NCBI GenBank assembly: GCA_027405735.1
Contig: JAPEHQ010000019.1
Span: forward strand, 129,001-193,000
Direction: 5' to 3'
Origin: Mucor racemosus
Lineage: Eukaryota > Mucoromycota > Mucoromycetes > Mucorales > Mucoraceae
DNA: 64,000 nt
Shown here: positions 37,001-48,681 of the stretch, one piece after another
How the letters are laid out: each line of letters starts with the position of its first letter
Numbering within the stretch: the first letter of the stretch is position 1
Notes under the pieces: model-generated
Told to the model about the DNA's origin: nothing
Seen by the model: only the letters and a program-made list of their open reading frames with translations
Database searches by the model: none
Translations under genes and position numbers: made by a program

Positions 37001-39076
37001 ACGAATCATGTCAGAACCATCATCAAATCTGCAACTGATCCAATCCGTTCCACGTCTGATATCACTAGCAACAATTCCTCGACTGTTTCATTAAACTCAA
37101 TTTCATCCAGTAACTCACTTTTAGACCCTAATGTGTCGCCTATACCAAGTAGATCTAGCGATCCCAAAAAAAAGACGCCTAAAACACCTCGCAAATATTC
37201 TGCTCCTGTTCAACCTAAATCTGGAGCATTAGCAGCAGCCATGATGGCAGCTACTGTTGCAGGTGGTAGTGGTTTCTTGGATGCTAGAAAAGGAATTCAT
37301 GAAGAATCTCGTGGAGGTCTTTTGAGAAGTAAAAAATCCAAGGCTACGCTTTACACAGTAGATGATAGTGATATACCTTCTGTTCAATTACCAAGCTCTA
37401 ATTTGTCTTCCTCTGCTTCATCAATGGTCAATGTACCATCAAGACTTGTGGACAGTACAACCCTTACCGATGTTGCAGCAGCAGAGGCAATAACTGAAAT
37501 ACCCGAGGTACCTAAAATCAAAGATCGTAAGTATAACGTTTCAAGTTACATTTTAGAAAAATACTAAACAAAGTTTTGTAACAGCTCATGCAGTGCCTGA
37601 AGGTTTCAATCATCCATCTGATCCAGTAGAGTGTGGATGTGATAATCATTTAGATAAACTGGAAGCAGATATTGAAGTACCTATTTCAGCTAAGCATTTG
37701 TATTATATCATGTTTGCAGAAGATAACCCTCATGCTATCGATATTTGGGAAAGAAAGACAGTTGAAAATAAAAGTAGAGGTAATATTAATATTATGATAC
37801 ACTCAATTCTATTATATTAATATTTACATTTTAGATTTAACAATGACTCCATGGCAAACTGTTGATGATAAAAAGGAGCGTACATTAAAGTATATTATAC
37901 CTGTGAATAATGCTATGGTGAAACTAAAGGAAGCTGAGGTTGTTGAGAAACAAGTAATTGAAAAGAAGGATGATTATTTGTAAGTAAATTGTTTTGATTT
38001 AGGAAAAGAGAAATACTAACATCTCTTTCTTAAAGACGTTATGTTGTATTGACATCTACAAAGACTGCTCAACTTCCATATGCTGATGCATTTGTGCCAT
38101 ATGTTAAATATTGTATTACTTGGGTTACCCATGATCGTTGTAGACTTACTTGCCATACTGGTGTTAAATTCTTAAAGAACATTCTCGTCAAGGGTATGGT
38201 TAGTAAAGCAGCTTCAAAGGGTATGGCCGAAAACATTAGTGTATTTATGCCTATCGTCAAGCAAGAAGCCAGTAAACGCACACATAGAAAGAGAAGCGGT
38301 AGTAAAGAAAAGGCAGATCAAGTGTCACTGAAACGTATAGGTACTATTAAACGACCTTCTGTTAAGGTCTTGAGTGAAACAACTGAAAAGAACAAGGAAG
38401 AAGCATCTGGTTGGTATGGTGAAGTAGAGAAATTAGTTACCATGGTTCAAGATCTTGCTGAAATTGTACCATTTGCTGTCAAAGTGGGTATTGCCGTTGT
38501 AATTTTACTTTGGTTCATGTTTAGTTGGCTTCGTGCTGGTTCACGACAGCAAACAGCAGTAGGCAAGGCTTCAGGAGTTAATCAACAAAATACACAAATT
38601 ATTTCTCGAGCTGTCTATTTGCGTGATATAAATGAAGGGTTATTAAATGCTGATATGCAGCCTGCTTACGGACATTCTGATAGGTATGATATTTTTGTAA
38701 ATCCATGATAAAAAAGCCATGTATATTAATTTATTTTCTTAGTTTCCGTTCATTCCTTGAATCTAAATCAGCAAATCGTACCTTGGGAACACATCATCGT
38801 TGGTTCAGTTCTCATCATCATCAATTTGCAATTGAGCTTTTATTTAGTAGAGAACGTTTAGCAATGCTTCGTCATGATACATTAGTTTTGTTTCAACTGG
38901 TAAATGAAGTAGATGCTCAATTACTGGAGAATGAATATACAAATTGGTTAATGGATACAAGACTTCAATGTCGTGCACCAGATGCTGATTATGATGGACT
39001 TCATTGTGATGATGTGAAACGTCAATTAAGATCATTTCCCATTGGGTCTTACCGACAGAGCAATAAGCTTAAGTAA
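34082..39076 (+). CDS. SIP3/LAM1-type BAR-PH-GRAM-VASt sterol transfer protein
   Basis: Eleven exons (34082-34256, 34337-34405, 34463-34539, 34604-35403, 35464-36347, 36401-36876, 36932-37526, 37585-37779, 37835-37979, 38036-38683, 38743-39076) give 1465 residues. In order: BAR-like helices (1-290), PH domain (300-405, KWGYLFARGPRSYWFRKWFFLY), a Ser/Thr-rich linker, a GRAM-like segment (about 720-827), a VASt domain (about 1025-1220, from DNHLDKLEADIEVPISAKHLYY) and a membrane helix (about 1284-1304). This is the order of yeast Sip3/Ysp1 (Lam3/Lam1), ER-anchored proteins that transfer sterol at ER-plasma membrane contacts. All exon phases agree. Yeast Sip3 is somewhat shorter; the linkers account for the extra length. 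Confidence 0.9.
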
Positions 39077-40619
39077 TATATATAAAATTGAATCAATAAA
39101 TATTTGACACACATTTTTATTTAATGCTATGTGCTATGATATATACATATTACCACATTCTTATTTGTTTTTGAGTTTATATCTCGTTGAAATATGATCA
39201 AATTGATGTGTAATAAAGCGATGCATAATCTCTGTAGCTTTCAATGACATGATCAGTTACAATAGTTCTCTTTATTTGAAGCATCACTACAATATTGGGT
39301 CGATTCGACCACAAATATCAAGTCTACATAAGGAGGGCGCTTACTTATTAATTTGCTAGTTCTGTCATTGCCACATATCCTAGTTTTGGCTGATTTAACG
39401 CTATTTCTAATTTGAATTGGTCCGTTAGGTCACAAAACACAAAATCCAGTCGAAAAAAAGTGCGCATTTGATTTTTACAATTTAACCAGCAAACCAATGG
39501 GTAACTAAAATGTTAATTTTTGGATACTGCTACATCTGTAGTATATATTTTGAACTTGCAGCTCATTTGGATCAATATTCATTAATTTCAAGTATTTTTC
39601 CAGTGATGAAATTTCTTTTGAGCAGAAGAAAAGACTTTTTCTTCCAAAAATCCTTCAAAAACAGCTGTTGGCTAATGAAATCAAGATATGTTCTTCCTAA
39701 ATCTACTGTGCATTAAGTATAACTTCAAAATTCAATTTTGAACCATTATTTGATTTTATAAAAATTTTCAAAGAATATCTGGAACAATTGATATAAAATT
39801 AGGAATGGGCTTCGATTCGAGTTTGAATCGAGTTTTAACGGAAACGGCCATTCGATTCGAGTTGGAAAACGGCCCGTTCTTTTGTAACCCAGATAAAAAA
39901 CGGGGTGGGAGCAAGTATTGGTTTGCCTTAAGGAGGCTGTTAATAGCAACATTGTCAAGTTAATATGAGATTATGAATTGATAATAGCATATTTGGCAGT
40001 TTCACAACTTGAAGTATTTTTTCAATCCTGTTTTCGAGCTTAGCTAACAAAAAAAGAAAAGAAGAAACTCGAATACCCTCATTCGAGTTTGCATAAAAAA
40101 CGGCCCGTTAAAGCAGTCAAACTCGGTTAACCGTAATACGATGCGTTGTTTGTGAAATCCTATATAAAATAGATTGACCGCGTACGAATTTTCATTTATG
40201 TATTTTCACAGCAGTTCAAGAAGGATAAACCTTTTTCGATTCTATTGATCAACACTAGAAGTACCTGCCATTGCAATGGGAGGTCATTTGTATCCATATT
40301 CGTCGAGAACTGGTGGGCCTACTGACCTTAGTAGGCGTAAATAGCAGGTAACCAACTTGTTGTTCAAACTTGCCGAATGCACAATGACCCATAAAAGCTG
40401 ATATCTGAAATACTCGTAGTATCTATTCATATATATATCCATGAAAAGTGGCAGCCTATTTGGATCAGTATTCATAGAGATCATATTAAAATTTTGTTTC
40501 AAAAAATTTGCGCAGTAAGCTATAGGAACATTTTGGCAATGGTTTTCTCAACACGCAGTAGATTGTGAATGTTGCTCTTTGAGATCAGCATGTCAAAGAT
40601 GTGCCCCTACTCTCATGTA
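39077..40619. other. Gene-free stretch with TCGA-rich inverted motifs
   Basis: No gene supported. Between about 39828 and 40130 the motifs ATTCGATTCGAG, TTTGAATCGAG and AAACGGCCCGTT recur, partly in inverted order, giving a short GC-richer island in AT-rich DNA. It may be a small non-autonomous element; no target duplication was found. Confidence 0.4.
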
Positions 40620-41992
40620 AAGCTGAAAGTCATTAGAATCGAAGTTCGCTGAGATAGATTTTTTGTTATAGATTTTTTACAATTGTAAAAAGTAGGTTTC
40701 ACATTGTTTTTAAATGGTTTCGAATGTTTTTGCCCAATATTAAATTGAATCACGTAAAATCTTTAAAGAACATGTAAATTTACTCCATAATCCATTGATA
40801 TCTCTCAGAAAATAGAAATATTAATACCAGATATCGACCAAAAATGACCAAGTTTGATCTACAATTAATTATTAAAAATTGAGCACCTATATTGAGGCTT
40901 AATTTTTTGTATTTAACAGGTAGGTCTAACTCTACGCTACTCTGTAATTTTTGTTTCGGCAAAAAATATTGATTTTTCGTCGAGATAATCAAAATAATAG
41001 TTCTTATCACAGCTTAAACCCTATAGTAACGGGGCTCCAAAATCAATTCGAAAAAAACGATCAAAAATGATTTAAAGAACAAAATTGTTTAAATGCTCAT
41101 GAACTGCAAAGTAAGTCGACCTAGCGTATTAAATGGTTTTTGTACAGTTTTAAATTCTACATCCATCTATATAAAACTTAAAAAACTTTTTTACGTATAA
41201 TTTTGCGCAAAATGCAATTGAAATTTTGGAGGTTTTTTAAAGATACACGTCACTTTTTATAAGCATATTTAAAATATAATAAATTAAAATGATGCGCAAA
41301 AACATTATCTATCGATCGAGCTATTGCAAAAGCTTGTAGCTAAATTATTCGTAGAGGAAACAACATTTTTGTCAAAAAAATTTTCTGTTTCAGAATTTGG
41401 GATGAGGGTATACAAGGGGAAAATGGACGCCAGAAATGGAGGTACCTTTTTGTATACATTTTTGAGGATATCTCCACGAAAAATGAATATTTTGAAAAAC
41501 TCTAAATTGGATCTGAGAGAGCTCAACGAGCTGGATGACATAAATTAAAAAAAAATGTTGCTCAATTTAACCAATATTTTGAAACCTACTATAGAAATGC
41601 CCAAAAAAATGAAAAAAAAATAAAAGTGCTCAGAATTTTTTCATATTAAAATATGTTATAGAACACTTTAAAACAAGTAAATTGTATTATTAAAAGATGG
41701 TAGTATAGCTTAATTTTTTCTGGAGATATGAAGCCTCAAAGTTTTCAATCCATTAGCAGTAAAATACGCGTAAAAAATCTGAAACCTTAGCACTCAAAAA
41801 TTAATACCAACTGCAAAAAGTAGGATATTTCCGGATACTTATCTTTGGATTAAAGCTGAACATCTCAGGTACATTTGCATATAATTTTTTCTTGGTGTTA
41901 TTTAACGTGCCACCAGCTTTAAACCTGCACAAATTTTAACTTTTTTTAAGAGCTATCAACTCACCCAAAACTAACGATACAATAAAAAAAAT

Positions 41993-42035
41993 CCATAACA
42001 ATCATTATTTAAACCTTTGTAAACAATTGTTATGG
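41993..42035. repeat. Internal hairpin of TIR element, copy 1
   Basis: Perfect 10-bp stem CCATAACAAT/ATTGTTATGG around a 23-nt loop. It sits in an approximately 80-bp segment repeated directly about 268 bp downstream. Confidence 0.8.
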
Positions 42036-42260
42036 CTCGAATACTTAATTTTACTATAAAATCATTCTGTTGATAGCCCTTGAAAATAGACGGTATTTCA
42101 AAATTTAAGCTGTGTGCTCTTAGGTGAGGGTAACTTTTGAAACAAGGATACTCTGTGACACATAACCTCCTTACCTTAAACCCAGCTTACGTAAGCAATG
42201 CGTGAAATCAGCATTTTCGCTATCAACTTTCCGAAAAATAAAGATATAATAAATCAGAGC

Positions 42261-42301
42261 CATAACAATCATTATTTAAACCTTTGTGAACAATTGTTAT
42301 G
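42261..42301. repeat. Internal hairpin of TIR element, copy 2
   Basis: Stem CATAACAAT/ATTGTTATG with nearly the same loop as copy 1; the direct repeat continues to about 42344. Confidence 0.8.
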
Positions 42302-42376
42302 ACTTTAATAGTTATTTTTATTATAAAATCATTTTACTGATACCCAAAGTACAATTGCGAATGCAATTGGATCAAA

Positions 42377-42646
42377 ATGTACTGTGGTGCTGCCAAGAGG
42401 GAAGCTCGTTTGCGATGTGACTATACATTCAAGTCTCTGGAGAAAAACATCCATTCTTTTCTGGATACCTCTGGTAACCTGACTCAAATCAGACATTATT
42501 TCAGAAGGTCGATGGACTACATCGAAGCTTATAGCAAATGTAGAGAAGTTGTCCAAGAAGTTAAGAAATTTGTCAAAAAAAATATTTATCTCATAGAAAA
42601 TTTAGAATTCCTAAAGATTTGTTATAAAAATAAAATGTTTGTTTAA
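42377..42646 (+). CDS. Small ORF inside TIR element, not recognised
   Basis: ATG-started 89-codon frame with a basic, helical look (KSLEKNIHSFLDTSGNLTQI, YIEAYSKCREVVQEVKKFVKK). No family recognised. It could be a transposase relic or a captured gene fragment. Other copies of the element would be needed to see whether the frame is kept. Confidence 0.3.
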   Translation: MYCGAAKREARLRCDYTFKSLEKNIHSFLDTSGNLTQIRHYFRRSMDYIEAYSKCREVVQEVKKFVKKNIYLIENLEFLKICYKNKMFV

Positions 42647-43110
42647 ACTTATTATACTTCTCAATCTCTCAAATAACAAATGAGCTACATTATCTGCCAT
42701 GAGATGCCTCCAAAAAAAATATATATATTGAAATAGCGGAGTTCCAAAATAAATAAAAATTGAAACAAAATTAAAGTTTACACAGATTTAAAGCTGGTGG
42801 CACGTTAGTGAAAAAAAAAGCAGAGCAGGGATGAAAAGTGAGACCCATTTTTCAAGGAAAAAGCAGTGAATTTTACGCGTTTTTGAGTCTTTTGTGAGAT
42901 ATAAAATAAATTTAGGGATAGGTAGCATAATGCGGCCAATTTATGTCTGTTTAGTAGTGTCTAAAGTATATCCTAGAAATGTTTAGTATGAGGTTAGCTA
43001 TAGAAAAGAGAGCACGCTCCGATGTTGAAGATTGAAAACTATGAAAATTCAATTTTTTGAAGATTTAAATTTTATTCGAGTAGGGACCTACCAAAAAATA
43101 TCAAATCCAT

Positions 43111-43624
43111 TTCGAATTATGGAGTGTAACGTTTTCGAACGTATCATGAATATATTGATGAAATATGTATGATGCATTAATTAAAATTAATACAATAGGC
43201 CATTGGCACATTCATGAGAGTTTCTTTTCATTTATCCTGCTTTAATTATTATAATTGGTCGTGTTTTCAATCATTTAGCTTTCTGTGTGTTTTGTAAACA
43301 CAAGGAGAATCTGGGGACCTGCCAGATGATTGTTTCAGCGTAACTATTGCAAGTCTTTTAGTTTAATTTTTGTGAATATTAAATGTTATAGGCCATTCTG
43401 CTATTAGTATTTCATATTTTTTATAGTAAGACGAACGGCATGAATAGCCACTTCCAATCCCATGCTGTTATTCTGATTTAAAGTTTTGGAAAAACTATTC
43501 TTTCCTAGCTCTCTTTCAAATAAATTATAATTCAGGGAAAATGCGGGGGCCTTTCTCTTTTTATTATTTCTTTTTTCAACTCTTTCTTCTCTTACGCAAC
43601 TAAATATATATATAAATTATAAAA
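43111..43624. promoter_or_regulatory. Upstream region of PTC6-like gene
   Basis: No gene seen. A pyrimidine-rich segment (about 43551-43595) precedes the ATG. Confidence 0.35.
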
Positions 43625-45190
43625 ATGGGATGGATACGGTTATGTCATAATGTTTGCATCAAAAGGCAATTTTCAGTAACAAGACAACTGAATTATAAAA
43701 ACTATTATCTTACAAAAGGCGTACAAGGTATTTTATGTATGAATTTAAGAAGATTTCTTCTTTACTAATAAGAAAACTTAGATAGCTTATTGAGAATCAA
43801 TTTGCACAAGTCGAATCAACTTGTTGGCATATATACAACGAGAGGAACTAGAACATCTAATGAGGATCAGTATAGTGCGGTATCATTGGAACTACCTTCT
43901 GGCAAAAATGTATTAGAAATGAATAAAGACGCAGATCGTGCTTATTTTGGTGTTTTCGATGGGTAAAAAAATATGCGTTTTTCTATAGAAAAAAAAACAT
44001 GAATTAAATCCAGTTATAATGATAGACATGGTGGAACTGTTGTATCAGAATGGTAAATTTAGCTAGTATGCATAAAATAATGCCGACAAACTCAAAAAGA
44101 AAGATGTTATAGGTTAAGTCAACATTTGCATGAACGCATTGAAAATATCAATTTGAATGATTTTCCAGATACATTGGAGTTTTTACGCTCCTACAGAGGC
44201 TATTTTAGAAGATTCCCTATTCCAAGCGTCATTCGAGATTTTGTAGATGATCAGGGCAAGCCCAAACCAGGCGTAGATGTAAATGATTTGACAGTTGAAC
44301 AACGACTGACACTTGCCTTTTTAAGTGCTGATACTTCTTGCTTGAAACAATTGAGAGGTGTATTTGATGATTCTCATGAAGTCAATGAAGGATCGACAGG
44401 AAGTGTAGCTATCATTGAACCTATTGATAAAAAGGCCTTTTGGGAGAGTGATGAATATGACATCATTATTGGCCATGTTGGAGATACTCGAATTTTACTA
44501 TGCGATTCTAATTCTGGTGAAGTAGTATCATTGACAACAGGCGATCATCATCCAGGAAACCCTATTGAAACGGATCGATTAAGAAAATATGCTGGTTTCG
44601 TCACAACAGATTCATGGGGAGATGAGCGTATTATGGGCATGTTGGCTACTAGTCGTGCGTTTGGAGATGCTAAACTAAAACGCTACGGAGTATCAGCAGA
44701 GCCAGATATTGTAAGGTACAAGATTAGATCAAGTAATCCAGCGGCATTTATTGTAAGTTGTTTATTATAATATGATGGATTTACTTGTTTGTTAATACAT
44801 TAATGATATAGGTACTAGTAACCGATGGTATTACATCAGTTATGTCTGATCAAGAAATAGTTGATTTTGTAAGCACGTGATATACATATAAAAGGAGGGA
44901 AATTTACATGTAATTGTATATTATTTATAGGTTAAACAACACAAAAACCCTTCCCTGTCAGCAAAGAAATTAGTGGATGCAGCAGATCAATTACAAAGTG
45001 ACGACAATACAACAGCGGTGGTAAGATGTTACTATTTACTATATTTACATGGTAAAAAATGTCCTGATTTCAATACATTTCATAGGTCGTAAGATTGAAA
45101 GACTGGGGCAAAAGAATGCAAGATTATACCAAAGAGCTTCGAGCTTACAGATTAGAGAACACAACCATGAGTAGCAGACAATCATGGTAA
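43625..45190 (+). CDS. PTC6: PTC6-like mitochondrial PP2C protein phosphatase
   Basis: Seven exons (43625-43727, 43782-43962, 44026-44052, 44113-44752, 44812-44868, 44931-45020, 45086-45190) give 400 residues. PP2C motifs in order: RGTRTSNEDQY, FGVFDGHGG (formed only if the acceptor at 44025 is used), a serine/glycine GSTGSV strand, GHVGDTRILL, SRAFGD, VTDGI and DDNTTAVVVRL. The basic N terminus (IRLCHN-CIKRQFSVTRQ) looks like a mitochondrial targeting peptide. Metal-binding aspartates are present. Yeast Ptc6/Aup1 acts on mitochondrial pyruvate dehydrogenase and in mitophagy. The alternative acceptor at 44012 would insert four residues into the DGHGG motif, so it is less likely. Confidence 0.85.
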
Positions 45191-45229
45191 AGTCACAGGG
45201 TTTTTATTATTGTTTCTCAGCCTTTTATT

Positions 45230-45320
45230 TGTGTACAAAATAATTCTTATTTCCCCTTCTCTCTTTCTTTCTCTCTTTCTTCCCCTTTTTTTTACTTTTT
45301 TTTAATTTTTCTATTTATTC
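45230..45320 (+). promoter_or_regulatory. CT-rich tract before 45414 gene
   Basis: Dense pyrimidine run (CTTCTCTCTTTCTTTCTCTC and extensions) 95-180 bp upstream of the ATG, typical of fungal promoters and transcription starts. It also lies just after the PTC6-like stop, so part may be that gene's 3' UTR. Confidence 0.4.
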
Positions 45321-45413
45321 ATAACCTTTTTATACACCTGCGTCTTGGTAGACAGACAGTTCTTGATAGATTTAATAGATTCAAAATAAAATTGATTAAA
45401 TAACAAAGCAAAA

Positions 45414-46499
45414 ATGATGACAGAAACATCATTATTTGAAGATGAAACTTATTTAGGCGGTGGACAATCTCTTGAAGATGAACTTCTCGGTAAAGGCTAT
45501 TTAAATGAAGTGCCATTAGGTTCCTCTTTGGCTGCTGAACTTCAATCAGCTACAAATGATCCTTTATTGGATGATACCATGGAAACGTCAGCTACAGAGG
45601 CAGCCATAGTAGCATCAACAAATAACAACAATATAAACTCAACAGAAACACCATCCAAATTAGCTTCCATGGCCATGGATAGAAGGTCTTTATCTTGTGA
45701 AGTAACTAGCCCTCTTTTATCGCCACTCCAATGGTCTGCTTCTACCGGTCTTCGTAGTCGAAGATCTTCATTTTCTTCTTCTTGGTCTTCTATTAATGAT
45801 CCTGAAGATGATGATCCATTTGAAGTATTGAAAAGACAATTGGAGGATTTAAATACAGCAGTTTGGGAAACCAAAACCCTTCACAAGCGCTTATTAAAGA
45901 CATTAGCTGTGGATGAAACGCTCCAAGACCTCGTGACCTTTGCTCCACCTTTTGAATATGTAATTCAATCTGTTATTAATCTGATTGAACGTAAATCTCG
46001 CGACCGTGAAAGACAAACAAGCTATTTGCGCAATTTGGATAGTGCACTTCGAAAAGAAACAAGTTGGATGTCGATTGAAGCATTAAAGGAAATGGAAGCA
46101 TTATTAGCATCTATTAAAACGACACTTAATGATAACAATTATTCTTATGAAAATCCTTTACCAGCTATTAGAAATTTAACTATTGAAACTAGCGCAGCAA
46201 CTGAATCGCTTGAAGAATTAAAAGAAATCATGTATGTGAATAAGCGACAGGTACAAGAATTAAATTCTCGACTTCGATCTATCGCAAAAACTGTTCACGA
46301 AGTTAGAAAAGATATGCGAAGGATCAATAAATTTTTGGAAGAGAAAGACGATGAAGATCCTATTGTATTAGAAAAAGGTGAAGCAGCTGAAAGAGTTAAA
46401 GAAATTATGTGGGGTTTAGATGATTTGGATTTAGAATCAACAAAGAAACTAAAGCAAATGCAAGTTTTTTGGGAAAATGCTCAAATTACATGCACCTAA
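45414..46499 (+). CDS. Coiled-coil protein, not recognised
   Basis: Single exon, 361 residues. Residues 1-130 are disordered, Ser/Thr/Asn-rich with acidic patches and an SRRSSFSSSWSS cluster likely to be phosphorylated. Residues about 135-340 are helical with coiled-coil character (EVLKRQLEDLNTAVWETKTLHKRLL, NSRLRSIAKTVHEVRKDMRRI, EAAERVKEIMWGLDDLDLES). No catalytic motif, membrane segment or signal peptide. Codon use and tidy 3' flank suggest a real expressed gene. A possible scaffold or tether; nothing specific can be claimed. Confidence 0.8.
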   Translation: MMTETSLFEDETYLGGGQSLEDELLGKGYLNEVPLGSSLAAELQSATNDPLLDDTMETSATEAAIVASTNNNNINSTETPSKLASMAMDRRSLSCEVTSPLLSPLQWSASTGLRSRRSSFSSSWSSINDPEDDDPFEVLKRQLEDLNTAVWETKTLHKRLLKTLAVDETLQDLVTFAPPFEYVIQSVINLIERKSRDRERQTSYLRNLDSALRKETSWMSIEALKEMEALLASIKTTLNDNNYSYENPLPAIRNLTIETSAATESLEELKEIMYVNKRQVQELNSRLRSIAKTVHEVRKDMRRINKFLEEKDDEDPIVLEKGEAAERVKEIMWGLDDLDLESTKKLKQMQVFWENAQITCT

Positions 46500-48681
46500 A
46501 ATATCATCTTTTTCTTTTATATCTTTATTTTATATATCCCATACCTCTCTTTTTTTTCCCTTATTATATATCACTCAATAAAATCATCGTTTGATTCTTG
46601 CCTACTACTATACAATCTCCCCTTCCATCCCTTTATTTCTTATATATAATTTTAATATCAAATAAACCCAATCCATGATAATATCTGATGTTTAAAAGTT
46701 TCAAGAATAAAAAAGTCAGTTCCCAGCCCCGTATTACTTTCATTTTGCAAGAACGAGGGAAGTTTTACTATAAATTAAAATACTTTATGATACTTTATTT
46801 GTAAATAATATTTATATTACATGTCTTTTTTTTTTCTTGGTTACACGGTGAATATACAATGTATAACCACAAAAAAATGGCAAATATTGCCTTGGTACCT
46901 GACATTTTTTCAGCATAAAAATTGAGGCATACTACATTGCTAATATTTTAATACATATTCTTAACATATATGGATATATTTTATATTTCGTAAACACATT
47001 TTGTAGTGGTTTATAACGATAATCTGCTTAATTTATAGTCCTTGTTATACATACAATTCAAGTTCAGAGGTACATGAAACACCATTATTTTTTTTTGTTT
47101 CCAGGAGATATTGGAAATATGTACATTTTTGATCTTAGTATTTGATGCTTCAAGGGACAAATTTATAAAATGCTTCTCTCTTTCTTTACTACTTGATATT
47201 TATATATAGTTTATTAAGGGTTAAACTATTTTTAAGAATGCTATCAAGTTTCATTACTTTTTTTTTGATTCTAAACCTAAATGCACACATATTTCAAGGA
47301 ACGACATTTTTGTAAAAAGATACAAGGAAAGTATATATCATGCCATGAAGTTTAAAATTGTACACACATGTATATAGATATAATGTATAAATACGAGTAT
47401 AAGAATGATGTATGTACATTCTTTTTAGAACTAGAAGAGATTCATACATATGAGACAAGTCGAATCAATTTTCTGTCATACATGCCAGAAATAAATAATA
47501 AAGACAGATATCACAGACATCGTGCATAATGAGGTACATGCTGTTGTATGAAATAAAGAAAATCAATATACATTTGAAGAAACAAACACACAGAATATTT
47601 TGAAAACAAAAGGTACGCCATGCGCAATGCTATGCTATACAAACCTTTGATCCATACTTTTTTTAAAAATAAATTGTATCGAGAAAAATAGCCTAGATCT
47701 AGTGGATGGTTCTCCAATAATATATTCAGCCATTTCTTGAGTAATGTGTAGATTATGGTAATTTCAATTAATCTACAAAATTAAATCACCGACCAGCTTC
47801 ACATTTGTTTAGAGTATTTTTTTCTGTCAATATTTCCAATTAATAGTAGTAAAAAATCTTTGAATAACACTTTATAATATGTATAGTTTACCATGATATT
47901 TTTTGTTTTGTAACGAAGCATTGAGAATTGATGCTTTTAGCTCATATTTACGGGGCATTAACAACTTCATTCTTGTGAGAATATGCAAATCCCGCCATTA
48001 TTCTCTTTTGCGGTAAGTCTATCGTGCAAGAAAACCTTAGATTACTTGCGATCCGTAAACCTAATGATAACATATCAATAACAGATGTTATTTGTGTAAA
48101 TTTGTTAAAATTAACATTTTGGATATCAAAACCTCAACGAATCAAAACATAAATATGGTTACCTTCTTTGATCACCATGAATGAAAGACCCGAAATATAT
48201 GAAATTAAACCTTATATAAGAGATGAGGCGTTATGTTTAATTCTAAAATATATATATATATGTATAAAAAAAAAAAAAAAAACTGTCAATATTTACATCC
48301 GTAAAAGCTATCAGGTGTACTAAATTTATAAATTTCTCGGCCATCAACTCCATGTGGTATTAATTTAAATACTTCAATTCTTGTGAACAATATTCTGCTC
48401 AACATAATGGCTATTGATTTATATAATATTACTATAAAACTCTTTAGATATAATGATGTCAAGTCAATATTAATGTTAACGTCTAGTTGCAATCTTGTAG
48501 CATGATTCATCTTCGATCTTGGCAATATATTCATGTTGGAAGTGTAACATCATTTCGTAGCTCGTCACAATCCACCGGCCATTTTTCGGTTTAAAAGGAA
48601 TCTTTTGACGCTTTCAAATCGATAGATTGAGATTTCTACTTTTTTCCCTTTAAAATATATTTCTTTTTTTTTTTATAAAAT
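46500..48681. other. 2.2-kb AT-rich intergenic region
   Basis: No supported gene. AATAAA-like signals near 46575 and 46660 may serve the upstream gene. The 3' end is the promoter of the bZIP gene, ending in a T-rich run just before its ATG. Confidence 0.45.

Larger units (their letters stand above)
41906..42804. mobile_element. 899-bp TIR element with TTAA target (piggyBac-type MITE?)
   Basis: The ends are inverted repeats: 18 perfect bases CGTGCCACCAGCTTTAAA, then an imperfect extension to about 33 bp. The left flank is TTAA (41902-41905) and the right flank TTAG (42805-42808), read as a TTAA duplication with one later change. Uninterrupted copies of the same site in other repeat members (about 7936-7946 and 22127-22137) read TTATTTAATGAAA, confirming the insertion point. 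TTAA duplication is typical of piggyBac elements. The element encodes no recognisable transposase, so it is probably non-autonomous. Confidence 0.85.
40620..43110 (+). repeat. 1.6-kb interspersed repeat, copy C, split by an insertion
   Basis: Full-length family member: 40620-41905 and 42805-43110, together about 1590 bp, equal in length to copy A and inverted to it. The insertion at 41906-42804 is a separate element. Right end landmarks (GAAGATTGAAAACT, TCGAGTAGGGACCTA) match the outer end of copies A and D2. Confidence 0.85.

Noticed and set aside
42329..42556. Minus-strand ORF opposite the TIR-element ORF
   Set aside because: Shadow of the plus-strand frame; composition less protein-like and no family match.
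44012..44025. Earlier acceptor in PTC6-like intron 2
   Set aside because: It keeps frame but inserts four residues into the PP2C DGHGG metal-binding motif; the acceptor at 44025 restores the canonical motif.
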